Shown: in pieces, positions 1 through 7,459 of the stretch
Layout: every line of letters starts with the position of its first letter
Numbering within the stretch: the first letter of the stretch is position 1
Assembly: GCA_015055835.1 (NCBI GenBank)
Contig: SVHJ01000007.1
Coordinates: 1 to 45,652, forward strand
DNA length: 45,652 bases
Direction of reading: 5' to 3'
Source of the DNA: Clostridiales bacterium
GTDB taxonomy: Bacteria > Bacillota > Clostridia > Christensenellales > Borkfalkiaceae
Program-made: the position numbers and the translations under genes
Notes under the pieces: model-generated
Databases searched by the model: none
Told to the model about the DNA's origin: nothing
The model's input: the letters and a program-made list of their open reading frames with translations, nothing else

Positions 1-1
1 T

Positions 2-664
2 GCTAATCCAAAGGTTATTAAATATCTTTCTTATCAAGAACTTAGAGAACTTTCTTATATGGGCGCATCAGTACTACACTCTGAAGCAATTTTCCCACTT
101 GTTAAGAGCAAAATTCCTGTAAATATTAGAAATACTTTTGATCCAACTCAAGAAGGAACAATGATAGTTCCAAACGACTATTATGCAAACGTTAAACCTG
201 ATATTATAACGGGTATTGCAGGACTTAAAGATTTTACAGTTATTTATATTGAAAAATCTCTTATGAATGAAGAAGTTGGTTTTGTAAGAAAGGTTCTTTC
301 AGTAATCGAACAACACGGAATTTGCTTTGAAAATATTCCATCAGGTATTGATACGATTTCAATTGTTATTGCATCAAAAGCACTTGAAAACGGCGTATTA
401 AATGACGTTGTTAGTGAAATTAGAGAAAGTGTTAGTCCAGATTTTATAAGAGTTATTGAAAACATTTCTTTAATTGCAACAGTTGGTCATGGTATGGCTA
501 CAAAAGCTGGTGTTGCTGCAAAATTATTTAATGCTCTTGCAAAAGAAAACATAAATATTAAGATGATTGACCAAGGTTCAAGCGAACTTAACATTATAAT
601 CGGTGTTTCAAATAGCGATTATGAAAAGAGTATTAAAGCAATTTATAACGAATTTATTGATTAG
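2..664 (+). CDS. lysC: aspartate kinase, C-terminal part (5' end outside window)
   Basis: This is the 3' end of an aspartate kinase gene. The frame is open from base 2 with no start, so the N-terminal catalytic domain lies outside the window. Visible residues begin just before the conserved GASVLHSEA segment that closes the kinase domain (family form: GAKVLHP). Two ACT-type regulatory domains follow; the second contains ATVGHGMATKAGVAAKLF and ends at the stop, as in monofunctional clostridial enzymes. The enzyme phosphorylates aspartate at the head of lysine, threonine and methionine synthesis, and the ACT domains normally bind the feedback amino acid. Threonine synthase, a later enzyme of the same family of pathways, is encoded separately at 33781. 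Family assignment is firm; which isoform (Lys- or Thr-regulated) cannot be told from this part. Confidence 0.9.
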   Translation, partial: ANPKVIKYLSYQELRELSYMGASVLHSEAIFPLVKSKIPVNIRNTFDPTQEGTMIVPNDYYANVKPDIITGIAGLKDFTVIYIEKSLMNEEVGFVRKVLSVIEQHGICFENIPSGIDTISIVIASKALENGVLNDVVSEIRESVSPDFIRVIENISLIATVGHGMATKAGVAAKLFNALAKENINIKMIDQGSSELNIIIGVSNSDYEKSIKAIYNEFID

Positions 665-730
665 TTTTTATACTTTCAAAAATAAAATTATAAGTGGAAT
701 TCTATTATACGGTTCTTCTTTTTATTTTTT

Positions 731-760
731 TTGTAAATTTAAATTTAAAAGGGGTATAAT
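731..760 (+). promoter_or_regulatory. SigA-type promoter of the small membrane protein
   Basis: TTGTAA (731-736) and TATAAT (755-760) are separated by 18 bases, about 30 bases before the ATG at 790. It suggests that the small membrane protein gene is transcribed separately from lysC. Confidence 0.6.
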
Positions 761-789
761 AAATATTAAAATAATAAAAAGGAGTTTTT

Positions 790-1143
790 ATGGAAGAAAA
801 TTTAGTTGTAAAAAACAAAAGTACTTTTTTAATCGTTTTAAAAACTATTTTTGCAATTATATATACAGGGGTAACGCTATGGCTACTTTGGGGATATATT
901 GACGTTCTAAATGCTACAAATAATCAAGCTTTGTCGCTTAGTTTGTTTTTGGCTCTACTTGTTATAATTTATGGTTCTATTTTTTACGGGCTTTCACTTT
1001 TAATAGCTATTGTTGGTTTAATTATAAGTATAATTAAAAAAAGTAAGTTTAATATTATATCTTTTATAATTGCAATATGTTTACCAATTGTTTCAGAGGC
1101 AGGCTTTATTATTGCTAGTCAAATTTTGGCGACTATGATTTAA
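790..1143 (+). CDS. small integral membrane protein of unknown function
   Basis: A 117-residue protein that I do not recognise. It has a short polar N-terminus and three to four hydrophobic stretches (about residues 15-38, 47-80 and 88-115), so it is probably an inner-membrane protein with little soluble mass. A clear Shine-Dalgarno (AAGGAG) lies seven bases before the ATG. The gene has its own promoter and its own terminator, making it a single-gene unit between lysC and the spoIIIA operon. Its position just before spoIIIA hints at nothing definite. An overlapping reading frame at 603-902 is not credible because it starts inside lysC and has no ribosome site. Confidence 0.7.
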   Translation: MEENLVVKNKSTFLIVLKTIFAIIYTGVTLWLLWGYIDVLNATNNQALSLSLFLALLVIIYGSIFYGLSLLIAIVGLIISIIKKSKFNIISFIIAICLPIVSEAGFIIASQILATMI

Positions 1144-1160
1144 TTTAAAATAAAAATAAA

Positions 1161-1190
1161 AAGAGGTAGTTTGTTACTGCCTCTTTTTTT
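1161..1190 (+). terminator. Rho-independent terminator
   Basis: The arms AAGAGGTAGT and ACTGCCTCTT pair over ten bases with one U-G wobble, around a five-base loop, followed by a T run. It ends the small membrane protein unit and insulates spoIIIA. Confidence 0.8.
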
Positions 1191-1193
1191 TGT

Positions 1194-1222
1194 GCATATT
1201 TTTTGTGGTTTAAAAATATATT
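1194..1222 (+). promoter_or_regulatory. candidate sigma-E promoter of the spoIIIA operon
   Basis: GCATATT (1194-1200) fits the Bacillus subtilis sigma-E -35 consensus (KMATATT) at all seven positions. After 14 bases, AATATATT (1215-1222) fits the -10 consensus (CATACAHT) at six of eight. In B. subtilis spoIIIA is sigma-E dependent. The -10 ends six bases before the ATG at 1229, so transcription would start at or next to the start codon. The same 8-mer AATATATT occurs upstream of yabP at 16134. Consensus match is seen; sigma dependence is inferred. Confidence 0.5.
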
Positions 1223-1228
1223 TTATTG

Positions 1229-2068
1229 ATGTTAAGTTTTTTACCTGAAAGAATTAAAAAAGCTATTGCTAAGGTTGATTTAACTGAAGTCTATGAAATT
1301 AGATTAAGAAGTGGACAACCAATCATTATCAATGTAAAAAATAAACTCAAATCTGTTTTAGATGGGCAGTTAATAGATGACTTTGATAAAGGCTTAATAA
1401 TATTAAAAAGTGATTTAGAAGAGATTATAAGGCGCGCAACGGAGTTTTCTATTTATTCATTTAACGAAGAAATTAAACAAGGGTTTTTAACTACAAAAGA
1501 TGGTGTAAGAATAGGATTAGCAGGGGAATGTGTGGTTGAAAATGGAAAAATAATCACAATTTCTACTATTTATTCAGTTAACGTAAGAATTCCCCACGAA
1601 GTAATTGGCTCAAGTAATAAAATTTTTAAAGAAATAACAACAGATGGTGTAAAAAACACCTTAATTATTTCTCCACCAGGGCAAGGGAAAACGACAATTT
1701 TAAAAGATTTAATAAGAAATTTTAAAAGTATTCCTTTAAATATTTTGGTTATTGATGAAAGAAACGAACTTTTTTCTTTTAGTAACTGTTTTGCTGATTA
1801 CGTTAAAAATTGTAATAAGCATTTTGCTTTTAATTATGCGCTAAGAAGCTTGTCGCCAAAACTTGTGATAACGGATGAGTTAATGAGTAAAGAAGATTTT
1901 TTATGTGTAAAAGCCTGTGTTGATTCTGGTGTTAAAATAATAGCAACAATACACGGAAACTCAATAGAAAAAGTAAAAAATAAAGATTTTTATATAGATA
2001 ATTTGTTTGATAAATACGTATTGCTAAAGGAGTTTTCTCTGCCTGGGCAAATAGAAAAGATATTATGA
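1229..2068 (+). CDS. spoIIIAA: stage III sporulation protein AA (ATPase)
   Basis: SpoIIIAA is the cytoplasmic secretion-type ATPase that powers the SpoIIIA-SpoIIQ feeding channel from the mother-cell side. The 279-residue protein is a little shorter than the B. subtilis one (about 307). It carries the Walker A motif SPPGQGKTT near residue 150 and a Walker B-like ILVIDERNEL near 175. The N-terminal segment EVYEIRLRSGQP is the family hallmark. The ATG at 1229 is chosen over the TTG three bases earlier. No Shine-Dalgarno is visible, which agrees with a leaderless transcript from the promoter at 1194-1222. It is the first gene of eight tightly packed spoIIIA genes, and its stop overlaps the start of spoIIIAB by four bases. 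Confidence 0.95.
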   Translation: MLSFLPERIKKAIAKVDLTEVYEIRLRSGQPIIINVKNKLKSVLDGQLIDDFDKGLIILKSDLEEIIRRATEFSIYSFNEEIKQGFLTTKDGVRIGLAGECVVENGKIITISTIYSVNVRIPHEVIGSSNKIFKEITTDGVKNTLIISPPGQGKTTILKDLIRNFKSIPLNILVIDERNELFSFSNCFADYVKNCNKHFAFNYALRSLSPKLVITDELMSKEDFLCVKACVDSGVKIIATIHGNSIEKVKNKDFYIDNLFDKYVLLKEFSLPGQIEKIL

Positions 2069-2511
2069 TATATTTAGGTTTTTGTATAATAATTTTAACT
2101 ACGTATATAGGTTATTGCTTTTCAAAGAATTTAGCAAAAAGAAAAAAATTTTTCAATGATTTTTATAATTTTAACCAAAAAATTAAAAGAGAAGTCGGCT
2201 TTTCTAAAAATACTTTACTTTCTATTTTAGATGAAGAAAATGAGTTCGTTTTACTTCTTAAAAAGGTCGTTTTTGAGAGTGAAATTGAAAGACCAAAGTA
2301 CTTAGAAAAAGAAGATTTTGAACTTTTTATAAATTATGGAAAGTTTTTAGGGACAAGCGATAGCGACAGTCAAATTAGTTATTTTAATTCGTTAAATGAT
2401 GGTATAAAAAAACTTTTAGAAGAGGCAAAGCAAAAAGAGGAAAAACTAAGACCTTTATATTTAAAACTAGGCTTTTTCATAGGGTTGGCGTTACTAATTA
2501 TTTTACTCTAA
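2065..2511 (+). CDS. spoIIIAB: stage III sporulation protein AB
   Basis: SpoIIIAB is a membrane-anchored component of the engulfment-stage channel; its fold resembles GspF-type secretion platform proteins. The 148-residue protein has one hydrophobic helix at each end (about residues 1-17 and 133-148) and a charged helical middle with the family-like stretch NFNQKIKREVGFSKNTLLSIL. The B. subtilis protein is about 171 residues. The ATG overlaps the spoIIIAA stop (ATGA), implying translational coupling. Position between AA and AC and the overall layout make the call secure even though sequence conservation in this family is modest. Confidence 0.9.
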   Translation: MIYLGFCIIILTTYIGYCFSKNLAKRKKFFNDFYNFNQKIKREVGFSKNTLLSILDEENEFVLLLKKVVFESEIERPKYLEKEDFELFINYGKFLGTSDSDSQISYFNSLNDGIKKLLEEAKQKEEKLRPLYLKLGFFIGLALLIILL

Positions 2512-2522
2512 AGGAAAGAAAA

Positions 2523-2720
2523 ATGAGTATTGATATTATTTTTAAAATAGCGGCAATTGGTGTTTTAATAACTGTTGTAACTCAGATTTTAAAAAAGAGT
2601 GATAGAGATGATATTGCAACTTTAGTTAGTTTGGTGGGGCTTATTATAGTTATAACAATGGTAATTGGAATGATAAGCGAACTTTTTGAAAACATAAAAG
2701 GGTTGTTTTTTCTTTATTAA
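2523..2720 (+). CDS. spoIIIAC: stage III sporulation protein AC
   Basis: A 65-residue, two-helix membrane protein of the typical SpoIIIAC length, with the family-like segment IGVLITVVTQILKKSDRDDIATLVSLVGLIIV. It is a small integral component of the SpoIIIA complex in the outer forespore membrane. An AAGGAAAG Shine-Dalgarno lies just upstream in an 11-base gap after spoIIIAB. The stop shares one base with the spoIIIAD start. Confidence 0.93.
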   Translation: MSIDIIFKIAAIGVLITVVTQILKKSDRDDIATLVSLVGLIIVITMVIGMISELFENIKGLFFLY

Positions 2721-3100
2721 TGGTTAACGTAATAGCTGTTGCAATAATAAGCGCAATTTTAATTTTATACTTAAATTCAATAAATAAAGAATTAGCGCTT
2801 ATTGCTACCATTTCTGCTGGATTACTTATAACTTTTATGCTTTTTGACTATTTTGAAGAAATTTTTGGCTTTTTTGATAAGTTAATTTCTTTGACTAGTA
2901 TTGATAAAAGCATTTATAAAATTATTATAAAAATAACCTTGATAGGTTATATAGTTGAGTTTTCTGCAGGTATTGTTGAAGATTTTGGTATGAAAAGTTT
3001 ATCATTAAAATTAATAGTTGCAGGAAAGGTTATTATTTTATGCATGTCGCTACCAATTCTATATTCCGTTTTAGAACTTTTAATAAATTTATTGCAATAG
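2720..3100 (+). CDS. spoIIIAD: stage III sporulation protein AD
   Basis: A 126-residue membrane protein with four hydrophobic segments, matching SpoIIIAD (about 133 residues in B. subtilis). The loop FFDKLISLTSIDKSIYKIIIK and the following helix ending in VEFSAGIVEDFGMKSLSLKL are characteristic. It works with SpoIIIAC in the membrane platform of the feeding channel. Its start overlaps the spoIIIAC stop by one base, and its own 3' end overlaps spoIIIAE by about 60 bases. Confidence 0.93.
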   Translation: MVNVIAVAIISAILILYLNSINKELALIATISAGLLITFMLFDYFEEIFGFFDKLISLTSIDKSIYKIIIKITLIGYIVEFSAGIVEDFGMKSLSLKLIVAGKVIILCMSLPILYSVLELLINLLQ

Positions 3101-4227
3101 TATTTTTGCTTTTAATAATTTGTTGTTTGTTTTTATTTTTAACTCCTACAAAGACGGCAAAAGCAAGTAGTTTAAGTGATGAAATTGATAATATGCTTAA
3201 CGAAATTGACTTAACTGAACTTGAAGAGTTTTTTAGTGGGATAAAAGAAAAAGGGTTTAGTTTAAAAGTAAAAGATATTTTATCAGGAAATTTTAATACC
3301 GATTATTCTTCATTTTTTAACTACTTAACGGAAGTTCTCTTTTCAAAAGTAAAGTCGTTGATACCAATTTTTGTGTCAATTTTAGCAATAAGTATATTTT
3401 CGCTTTTATTAAGTTCAAATAAAGGTGGTTTGGGTGAATTAAAAGGTGTAGTTTCTACCGTTTGTTTTTTTGCTATAAGTTTAATTTTAATTGTAGAAAT
3501 GGGGTATGTGATTAAAGACGTAAAATCAATACTTGAAAAATTAAGAAATTTCGTATCAATAATTTCTCCTATTTTATTAACGCTTATGGTAGCAAGTGGT
3601 GGTAATGTTTCAGCAACCCTTTATAAACCAACAGTTGCTTTTTTATCAAATGGAATAACGGAAATAATTCTATCAGTAGTTTTACCTTTAGTAACGGTTA
3701 TTTTTATATTAAACGTAATATCATCTTTTATTGATAACGTTAGATTTAATAGAAGTATAGAACTTATTTCTTCAGTAATAAAGTGGGTTTTAGGAATTTC
3801 TTTCACTGTATTTACTATATTTTTATCTATTCAAGGAATTGGCGCAAGTAGTATTGACGGAATATCGCTTAGGGTAACTAAATATACAATTTCTAATTCC
3901 GTTCCGATAATAGGTGGGTTTATAAGTGGTGGGTTTGATATGGTTGTTGCTGGTTCAGCGCTTATCAAAAACGCAATCGGTATTGGTGGGCTTGTTTTTT
4001 TGATTTATTTACTTGTTTCGCCACTTATTTACATATTAGCCTTTTCACTTATATTAAAGTTTGTAGGGGCTATTTTAGAGCCGTTATCTAACTTAAAATT
4101 TACTAATTTCTTTTTTGGCGTGTCTAAAACTTTAGAACTTTTACTAACTTGTATAATTGGTGTGTTTTTTATGGTTTTTATATCGGTTGTTTTAATTATT
4201 TGTTCGGCAAATGCAATAGTATTATGA
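3040..4227 (+). CDS. spoIIIAE: stage III sporulation protein AE
   Basis: SpoIIIAE is the large polytopic membrane protein of the SpoIIIA complex. The 395-residue product has a basic N-terminus, a hydrophobic signal-type stretch (about residues 18-36) ending at a TAKA-like cleavage region, a soluble segment, then about seven membrane helices. Conserved family motifs include the NGGLGELKG-like SNKGGLGELKG and the segment TYKIS-like TKYTISNSVPIIGGF. The chosen ATG at 3040 has AGGAAAGG about eleven bases upstream. It overlaps spoIIIAD by 61 bases, which is longer than the other overlaps in the operon. A later TTG near 3105 would remove the basic residues of the signal sequence, so the ATG is preferred. 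Confidence 0.92.
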   Translation: MHVATNSIFRFRTFNKFIAIVFLLLIICCLFLFLTPTKTAKASSLSDEIDNMLNEIDLTELEEFFSGIKEKGFSLKVKDILSGNFNTDYSSFFNYLTEVLFSKVKSLIPIFVSILAISIFSLLLSSNKGGLGELKGVVSTVCFFAISLILIVEMGYVIKDVKSILEKLRNFVSIISPILLTLMVASGGNVSATLYKPTVAFLSNGITEIILSVVLPLVTVIFILNVISSFIDNVRFNRSIELISSVIKWVLGISFTVFTIFLSIQGIGASSIDGISLRVTKYTISNSVPIIGGFISGGFDMVVAGSALIKNAIGIGGLVFLIYLLVSPLIYILAFSLILKFVGAILEPLSNLKFTNFFFGVSKTLELLLTCIIGVFFMVFISVVLIICSANAIVL

Positions 4228-4691
4228 AAAATTATTTATTAGAAATAGTAGTAATCGTTTTTATAATGGCAATATCAAGCTTGATTTTATCTGAAGGTAG
4301 ATTAAAGTTCTTTATAAAAAGTATTTACTCAATAACGCTTATTTTAGTGATAATTTCACCAATAATAAAGATGAAAAATACTGAGGTAAACTTTGATTTG
4401 TTTTTGGAAAATGAAATTGTTTTTGACCAAAATTTTCTAGATTACGTTAATAATAAAAAAGATGAAAATTATAAGGAAATATTAGATAAAATCCTATTAA
4501 ATATGGGCATAAATAGGGCTACTTTTGAATTTGTTTTAGACAAGGAAGAAAATAGTATAGAAAAAATTTTTATTGATTTAAAAAATGCAGTTATCGAAAA
4601 TAAAGACGAGCATATAAATATAGTAAAAGAAATTGAGGACAAAATAAAAGAGCATTACTTTTTTTCTAATGCTGAAGTGATTTTTTTATGA
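4224..4691 (+). CDS. spoIIIAF: stage III sporulation protein AF
   Basis: SpoIIIAF anchors in the membrane by two N-terminal helices (about residues 6-22 and 32-48) and has a soluble domain built on the ring-forming fold shared with SpoIIIAG and SpoIIIAH. The 155-residue length is a little below B. subtilis (about 206). The start is the ATG at 4224 that overlaps the spoIIIAE stop (ATGA); a longer reading frame beginning at 4149 has no ribosome site and lies within spoIIIAE. It ends overlapping spoIIIAG by four bases. Assignment rests on position, topology and the hydrophobic N-terminus. Confidence 0.9.
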   Translation: MKNYLLEIVVIVFIMAISSLILSEGRLKFFIKSIYSITLILVIISPIIKMKNTEVNFDLFLENEIVFDQNFLDYVNNKKDENYKEILDKILLNMGINRATFEFVLDKEENSIEKIFIDLKNAVIENKDEHINIVKEIEDKIKEHYFFSNAEVIFL

Positions 4692-5173
4692 AAAATAAAG
4701 TAAAACTTTTAGAAAGATTAAAAAACAAAAAAACTTTAGAGATAATATTCGTTGTAGTTTTAATATTAGTTTCATTAATAATATTCTTTACAACTTTTAA
4801 GACGGAAAAAAAGAGTGAAATTACTTTTAACGAATATATCGAGAGTTTAGAGAATAAATTAGAAAAGGCGCTAACTCAAGTAGAAAACGTTGGTAAGGTA
4901 AGTGTCGTAATAAACGTTTTATCAACTCAAGAAACTGTACTTGCCGTCGAAACGACGATTACTGAAAACGGTGATTCTATAAAAACGGTAACGACGCCTA
5001 TAATAGTTGGTGGAGAAACGGTTGTTTTAAGAGAAGAAATGCCAAAAATAACAGGCGTTTTAATAGTGGCTGAAGGTGCAAATAATTTGTTGGTGAAAAA
5101 TAAAATTATAAATTCTACTTCGACCTTATTAAATATAAACGCTGATAAAATAGAAATTTTAACTATGAAATAA
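4688..5173 (+). CDS. spoIIIAG: stage III sporulation protein AG
   Basis: SpoIIIAG forms a large oligomeric ring in the intermembrane space of the engulfed forespore. The 161-residue protein has a short basic tail, one membrane helix (about residues 17-36), and a ring-building domain. Family hallmarks include LEKALTQVENVGKVSVVINV and the C-terminal EGANNLLVKNKIINST. The region between carries the beta-rich insertion VETTITENGDS...TTPIIVGGETVVL. The protein is shorter than the B. subtilis one (about 229), mainly in the linker. The gap to spoIIIAH is 14 bases and holds a strong ribosome site. Confidence 0.94.
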   Translation: MKNKVKLLERLKNKKTLEIIFVVVLILVSLIIFFTTFKTEKKSEITFNEYIESLENKLEKALTQVENVGKVSVVINVLSTQETVLAVETTITENGDSIKTVTTPIIVGGETVVLREEMPKITGVLIVAEGANNLLVKNKIINSTSTLLNINADKIEILTMK

Positions 5174-5187
5174 TTGGAGGTTTAACA

Positions 5188-5664
5188 ATGTCAAAGAAGA
5201 AAAAGATAATAGTTTTAACAAGTATGGTTGCTCTTTTAGCAGTAACTGCAGTATTTAATTTTATGTTCACAACTAAAAGTTTGGGCTCAACTGAAATGCC
5301 TGTTACTGCAAATAGTTATTTTGCAGAAATGCGTGCAGAAAGGGTTAGTGCAAGAAGTGAAAATTTAACGCAATTAGATACTATAATTAATGGCACAGAA
5401 GTTAGCGCAACTGAAAGAAGTGAAGCGTTAAAACTAAAAATGCAACTAACGGAAATGACTGAACAAGAAATGCTTTTAGAAACTTTAATTAAAGCATATG
5501 GTTTTGAAGATTGCGTGGTAACAATGGGAATTAATTCATCAAACGTTAACGTAATGGTGAAAACAACCGATTTAACACAAGAAGATGCTATACTTATATA
5601 TTCTATTATTGAAGAAGAACATATTTCGACATTTGAAAACGTAAATATTATACCTATTTCTTAA
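5188..5664 (+). CDS. spoIIIAH: stage III sporulation protein AH
   Basis: SpoIIIAH is the mother-cell partner that pairs with forespore SpoIIQ to zip the two membranes together. The 158-residue product has one N-terminal membrane helix (about residues 7-27), a helical linker rich in Glu and Arg with the motif YFAEMRAERVSARSE, and a compact domain ending in SIIEEEHISTFENVNIIPIS. It has the best ribosome site of the operon (TTGGAGG, seven bases from the ATG), consistent with high demand. No clear terminator follows. A weak imperfect hairpin overlaps the next promoter (5667-5695). Confidence 0.94.
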   Translation: MSKKKKIIVLTSMVALLAVTAVFNFMFTTKSLGSTEMPVTANSYFAEMRAERVSARSENLTQLDTIINGTEVSATERSEALKLKMQLTEMTEQEMLLETLIKAYGFEDCVVTMGINSSNVNVMVKTTDLTQEDAILIYSIIEEEHISTFENVNIIPIS

Positions 5665-5672
5665 AAAACACT

Positions 5673-5700
5673 ATGCAAAATAAAAATTTTGTGTTAAAAT
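5673..5700 (+). promoter_or_regulatory. extended -10 promoter of the Asp23 gene
   Basis: ATGCAA (5673-5678) and TAAAAT (5695-5700) are 16 bases apart, with TG at 5692-5693 giving an extended -10. A near-identical arrangement stands upstream of 14218. It would let the Asp23 gene be expressed in vegetative cells independently of the spoIIIA operon. Confidence 0.5.
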
Positions 5701-5728
5701 ATATTTAACGAAAGGAAAACGAGGTGCA

Positions 5729-6145
5729 ATGGTGTCATATTTTAAGAAAATACCATCTGAAACACATGAGGGTAAAGTTGTTTACAGTGATGGAATTATT
5801 GACAATATCGTAATATTAGCTGTTTCTGAAGTTGAAGGTGTAGACGTTTATCTTCCACACGAAGGCAATTCAAAATCTGCAATTAAATCAGTAAAAGTAA
5901 GACAAGAAAAGGACGGCGTTTACGTTGACGTAGCCGTTGTTGTCGATGCGTCTTTGGTTGTGCCTGATATTGCTTTTAAGGTTCAAGAAAACGTTAAACA
6001 TAACGTAGAAGCAATGACAGAGTATCATATTGCAGAGGTAAACGTTATAGTTAAGGGCGTTACTTTTAACGAAGACCGTAAAGAACAACGTAAAGAAGAA
6101 TTAGAAGTTAAAGACGAACAAGAAATTAAAGAAGAACAAGTTTAA
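5729..6145 (+). CDS. Asp23/Gls24 family envelope stress protein
   Basis: A 138-residue Asp23/Gls24 (DUF322) protein. Members are abundant small cytoplasmic proteins linked to alkaline shock and envelope homeostasis in Bacillota, and one such gene (yqhY in B. subtilis) normally lies between spoIIIA and nusB, as here. Visible family features are GKVVYSDGIIDNIVILAVSEVEGV at the start and VPDIAFKVQENVKHNVEAMT followed by VNVIVKGVTF. The C-terminus is a low-complexity tail of Glu, Lys and Gln (about residues 118-138). The ATG at 5729 has GAGGTG just upstream. YqhY-like function is inferred from synteny. Confidence 0.88.
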   Translation: MVSYFKKIPSETHEGKVVYSDGIIDNIVILAVSEVEGVDVYLPHEGNSKSAIKSVKVRQEKDGVYVDVAVVVDASLVVPDIAFKVQENVKHNVEAMTEYHIAEVNVIVKGVTFNEDRKEQRKEELEVKDEQEIKEEQV

Positions 6146-6161
6146 AAAGAGGATTAACGTT

Positions 6162-6188
6162 ATGCCACAAATTTCTTGTGGCATTTTG
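6162..6188 (+). terminator. stem-loop before nusB (weak terminator or leader hairpin)
   Basis: A perfect nine-base stem (ATGCCACAA / TTGTGGCAT) with a five-base loop is followed by only four T residues. It sits 13 bases before the nusB ATG. It could be a weak terminator after the Asp23 gene or an attenuating hairpin; the short T run makes full termination doubtful. Confidence 0.5.
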
Positions 6189-6200
6189 ACTATTTAAAAA

Positions 6201-6602
6201 ATGAGAAGTATTGCTAGAGAAGAAGTTTTTAAATATTTGTATTCAGATTTGTTTAATGAAGAAAGCAAATCTTTTTTTGAAGCGCTTTTAAAAAACAATA
6301 AACTTGATGAAGGAGATAGACAGTTTGCAAAAAAACTGTTAGAAACTATAAAAGATAATTTTGATGAACTTATGGGTTCGCTTTCTAATCTTCTTCAAAA
6401 CTATAAAATTGAAAGATTATATAGCCTTGATAAATGTGCTTTGCTTATAGGTATGGCTGAGATTAAATATTTTAATGATATCCCAACCGTTGTTTCTATA
6501 AACGAAGTTATAAATTTAGTAAAAGTATATTCTACTGAAAAAAGCATAGGCTTTGTAAACGGGGTGCTTGCTGAATACGCAAAACAACAAGGGGATAAAT
6601 AA
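6201..6602 (+). CDS. nusB: transcription antitermination factor NusB
   Basis: NusB is the RNA-binding partner of NusE (S10) in rRNA antitermination complexes. The 133-residue protein begins MRSIAREEVFKYLYS, the family start, and keeps the motifs SLDKCALLIGMAEI, SINEVINLVKVY and GFVNGVLAEY. The start at 6201 is fixed by this N-terminal motif although no Shine-Dalgarno is visible upstream. A strong stem-loop ends 17 bases earlier. It overlaps folD by one base. In related genomes nusB is followed by xseA-xseB; those genes are missing here. Confidence 0.95.
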   Translation: MRSIAREEVFKYLYSDLFNEESKSFFEALLKNNKLDEGDRQFAKKLLETIKDNFDELMGSLSNLLQNYKIERLYSLDKCALLIGMAEIKYFNDIPTVVSINEVINLVKVYSTEKSIGFVNGVLAEYAKQQGDK

Positions 6603-7459
6603 TGACTAAACTTATTGATGGAAAACAAATTTCACAAGATATTAAACTTGAATTAAAGGAAAAGGTTAGTTTATTTAAAGAAAAGTACGGCAAGGATATA
6701 ACTCTTGCCGTTGTTTTAGTAGGGGAAAACCCTGCATCACAAGTTTACGTAAGAAATAAAATTAAAGCAACTGAACTTGTTGGTATGAAGTCTTTGGCTT
6801 TTTATCTTGATGAAAATGCGACCGAAAAAGAGGTTGAAGAATGTGTTAACGCTCTTGCTAAAGATGATAACGTTGATGGTATTTTAGTACAACTTCCTCT
6901 TCCTAAACATTTAGATGAAAATAAAATATTAAATTTAATTCCAGCAAATAAAGACGTTGACGGCTTTTTGGCTGAAAACGTTGGTAAATTATTATTGTTT
7001 GAAAACTCAACAGTTGCTTGTACGCCTTATGGGGTTTTGGAACTTTTAAAGCGTGAAAATATTGAAATTGCTGGTAAAAATGCTGTTGTTATTGGTAGAA
7101 GTAACATTGTTGGTAAACCAATGGCAATGCTACTTTTAAGGGAAAATGCAACAGTTACTATTTGTCATAGTAAGACTAAAGATTTAAAGAAAATTTGTAA
7201 ACAAGCAGATATTTTAGTGGCTGCAATTGGAAGAGCTAAGTTTGTTACTAAAGATATGGTTAAAAAAGGCGCTGTTGTTATTGACGTAGGTATAAATAGG
7301 GTTGACGGTAAGTTATATGGGGACGTTGATTTTGAAAAGGTTTCTAAAAAAACCTCATATATAACGCCTGTTCCTGGTGGTGTTGGACCTATGACTATTG
7401 CAATGCTATTACAAAACACTTACTTATTAGCGTTAAAAAAGGCTGAAGAAAATGTTTAA
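6602..7459 (+). CDS. folD: bifunctional methylenetetrahydrofolate dehydrogenase / cyclohydrolase
   Basis: FolD interconverts 5,10-methylene-, methenyl- and 10-formyl-tetrahydrofolate with NADP as cofactor, supplying one-carbon units for purines and formyl-methionine. The 285-residue protein has full family length. Motifs seen are VGENPASQVYVRNKIKA with the catalytic Tyr and Lys (about residues 40-56), DGILVQLPLPKHL, the dinucleotide site VVIGRSNIVGKPMAMLLL (about 160-177), and the C-terminal PGGVGPMTIAMLLQNT. Start and stop overlap neighbours (one base with nusB, eight with ispA), so it is part of the nusB-folD-ispA operon. Confidence 0.97.
   Translation: MTKLIDGKQISQDIKLELKEKVSLFKEKYGKDITLAVVLVGENPASQVYVRNKIKATELVGMKSLAFYLDENATEKEVEECVNALAKDDNVDGILVQLPLPKHLDENKILNLIPANKDVDGFLAENVGKLLLFENSTVACTPYGVLELLKRENIEIAGKNAVVIGRSNIVGKPMAMLLLRENATVTICHSKTKDLKKICKQADILVAAIGRAKFVTKDMVKKGAVVIDVGINRVDGKLYGDVDFEKVSKKTSYITPVPGGVGPMTIAMLLQNTYLLALKKAEENV

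Noticed and set aside
603..902. Reading frame of 99 codons overlapping the end of lysC and the start of the small membrane protein gene
   Set aside because: It starts inside lysC, has no ribosome site and is out of frame with the well-supported gene at 790.
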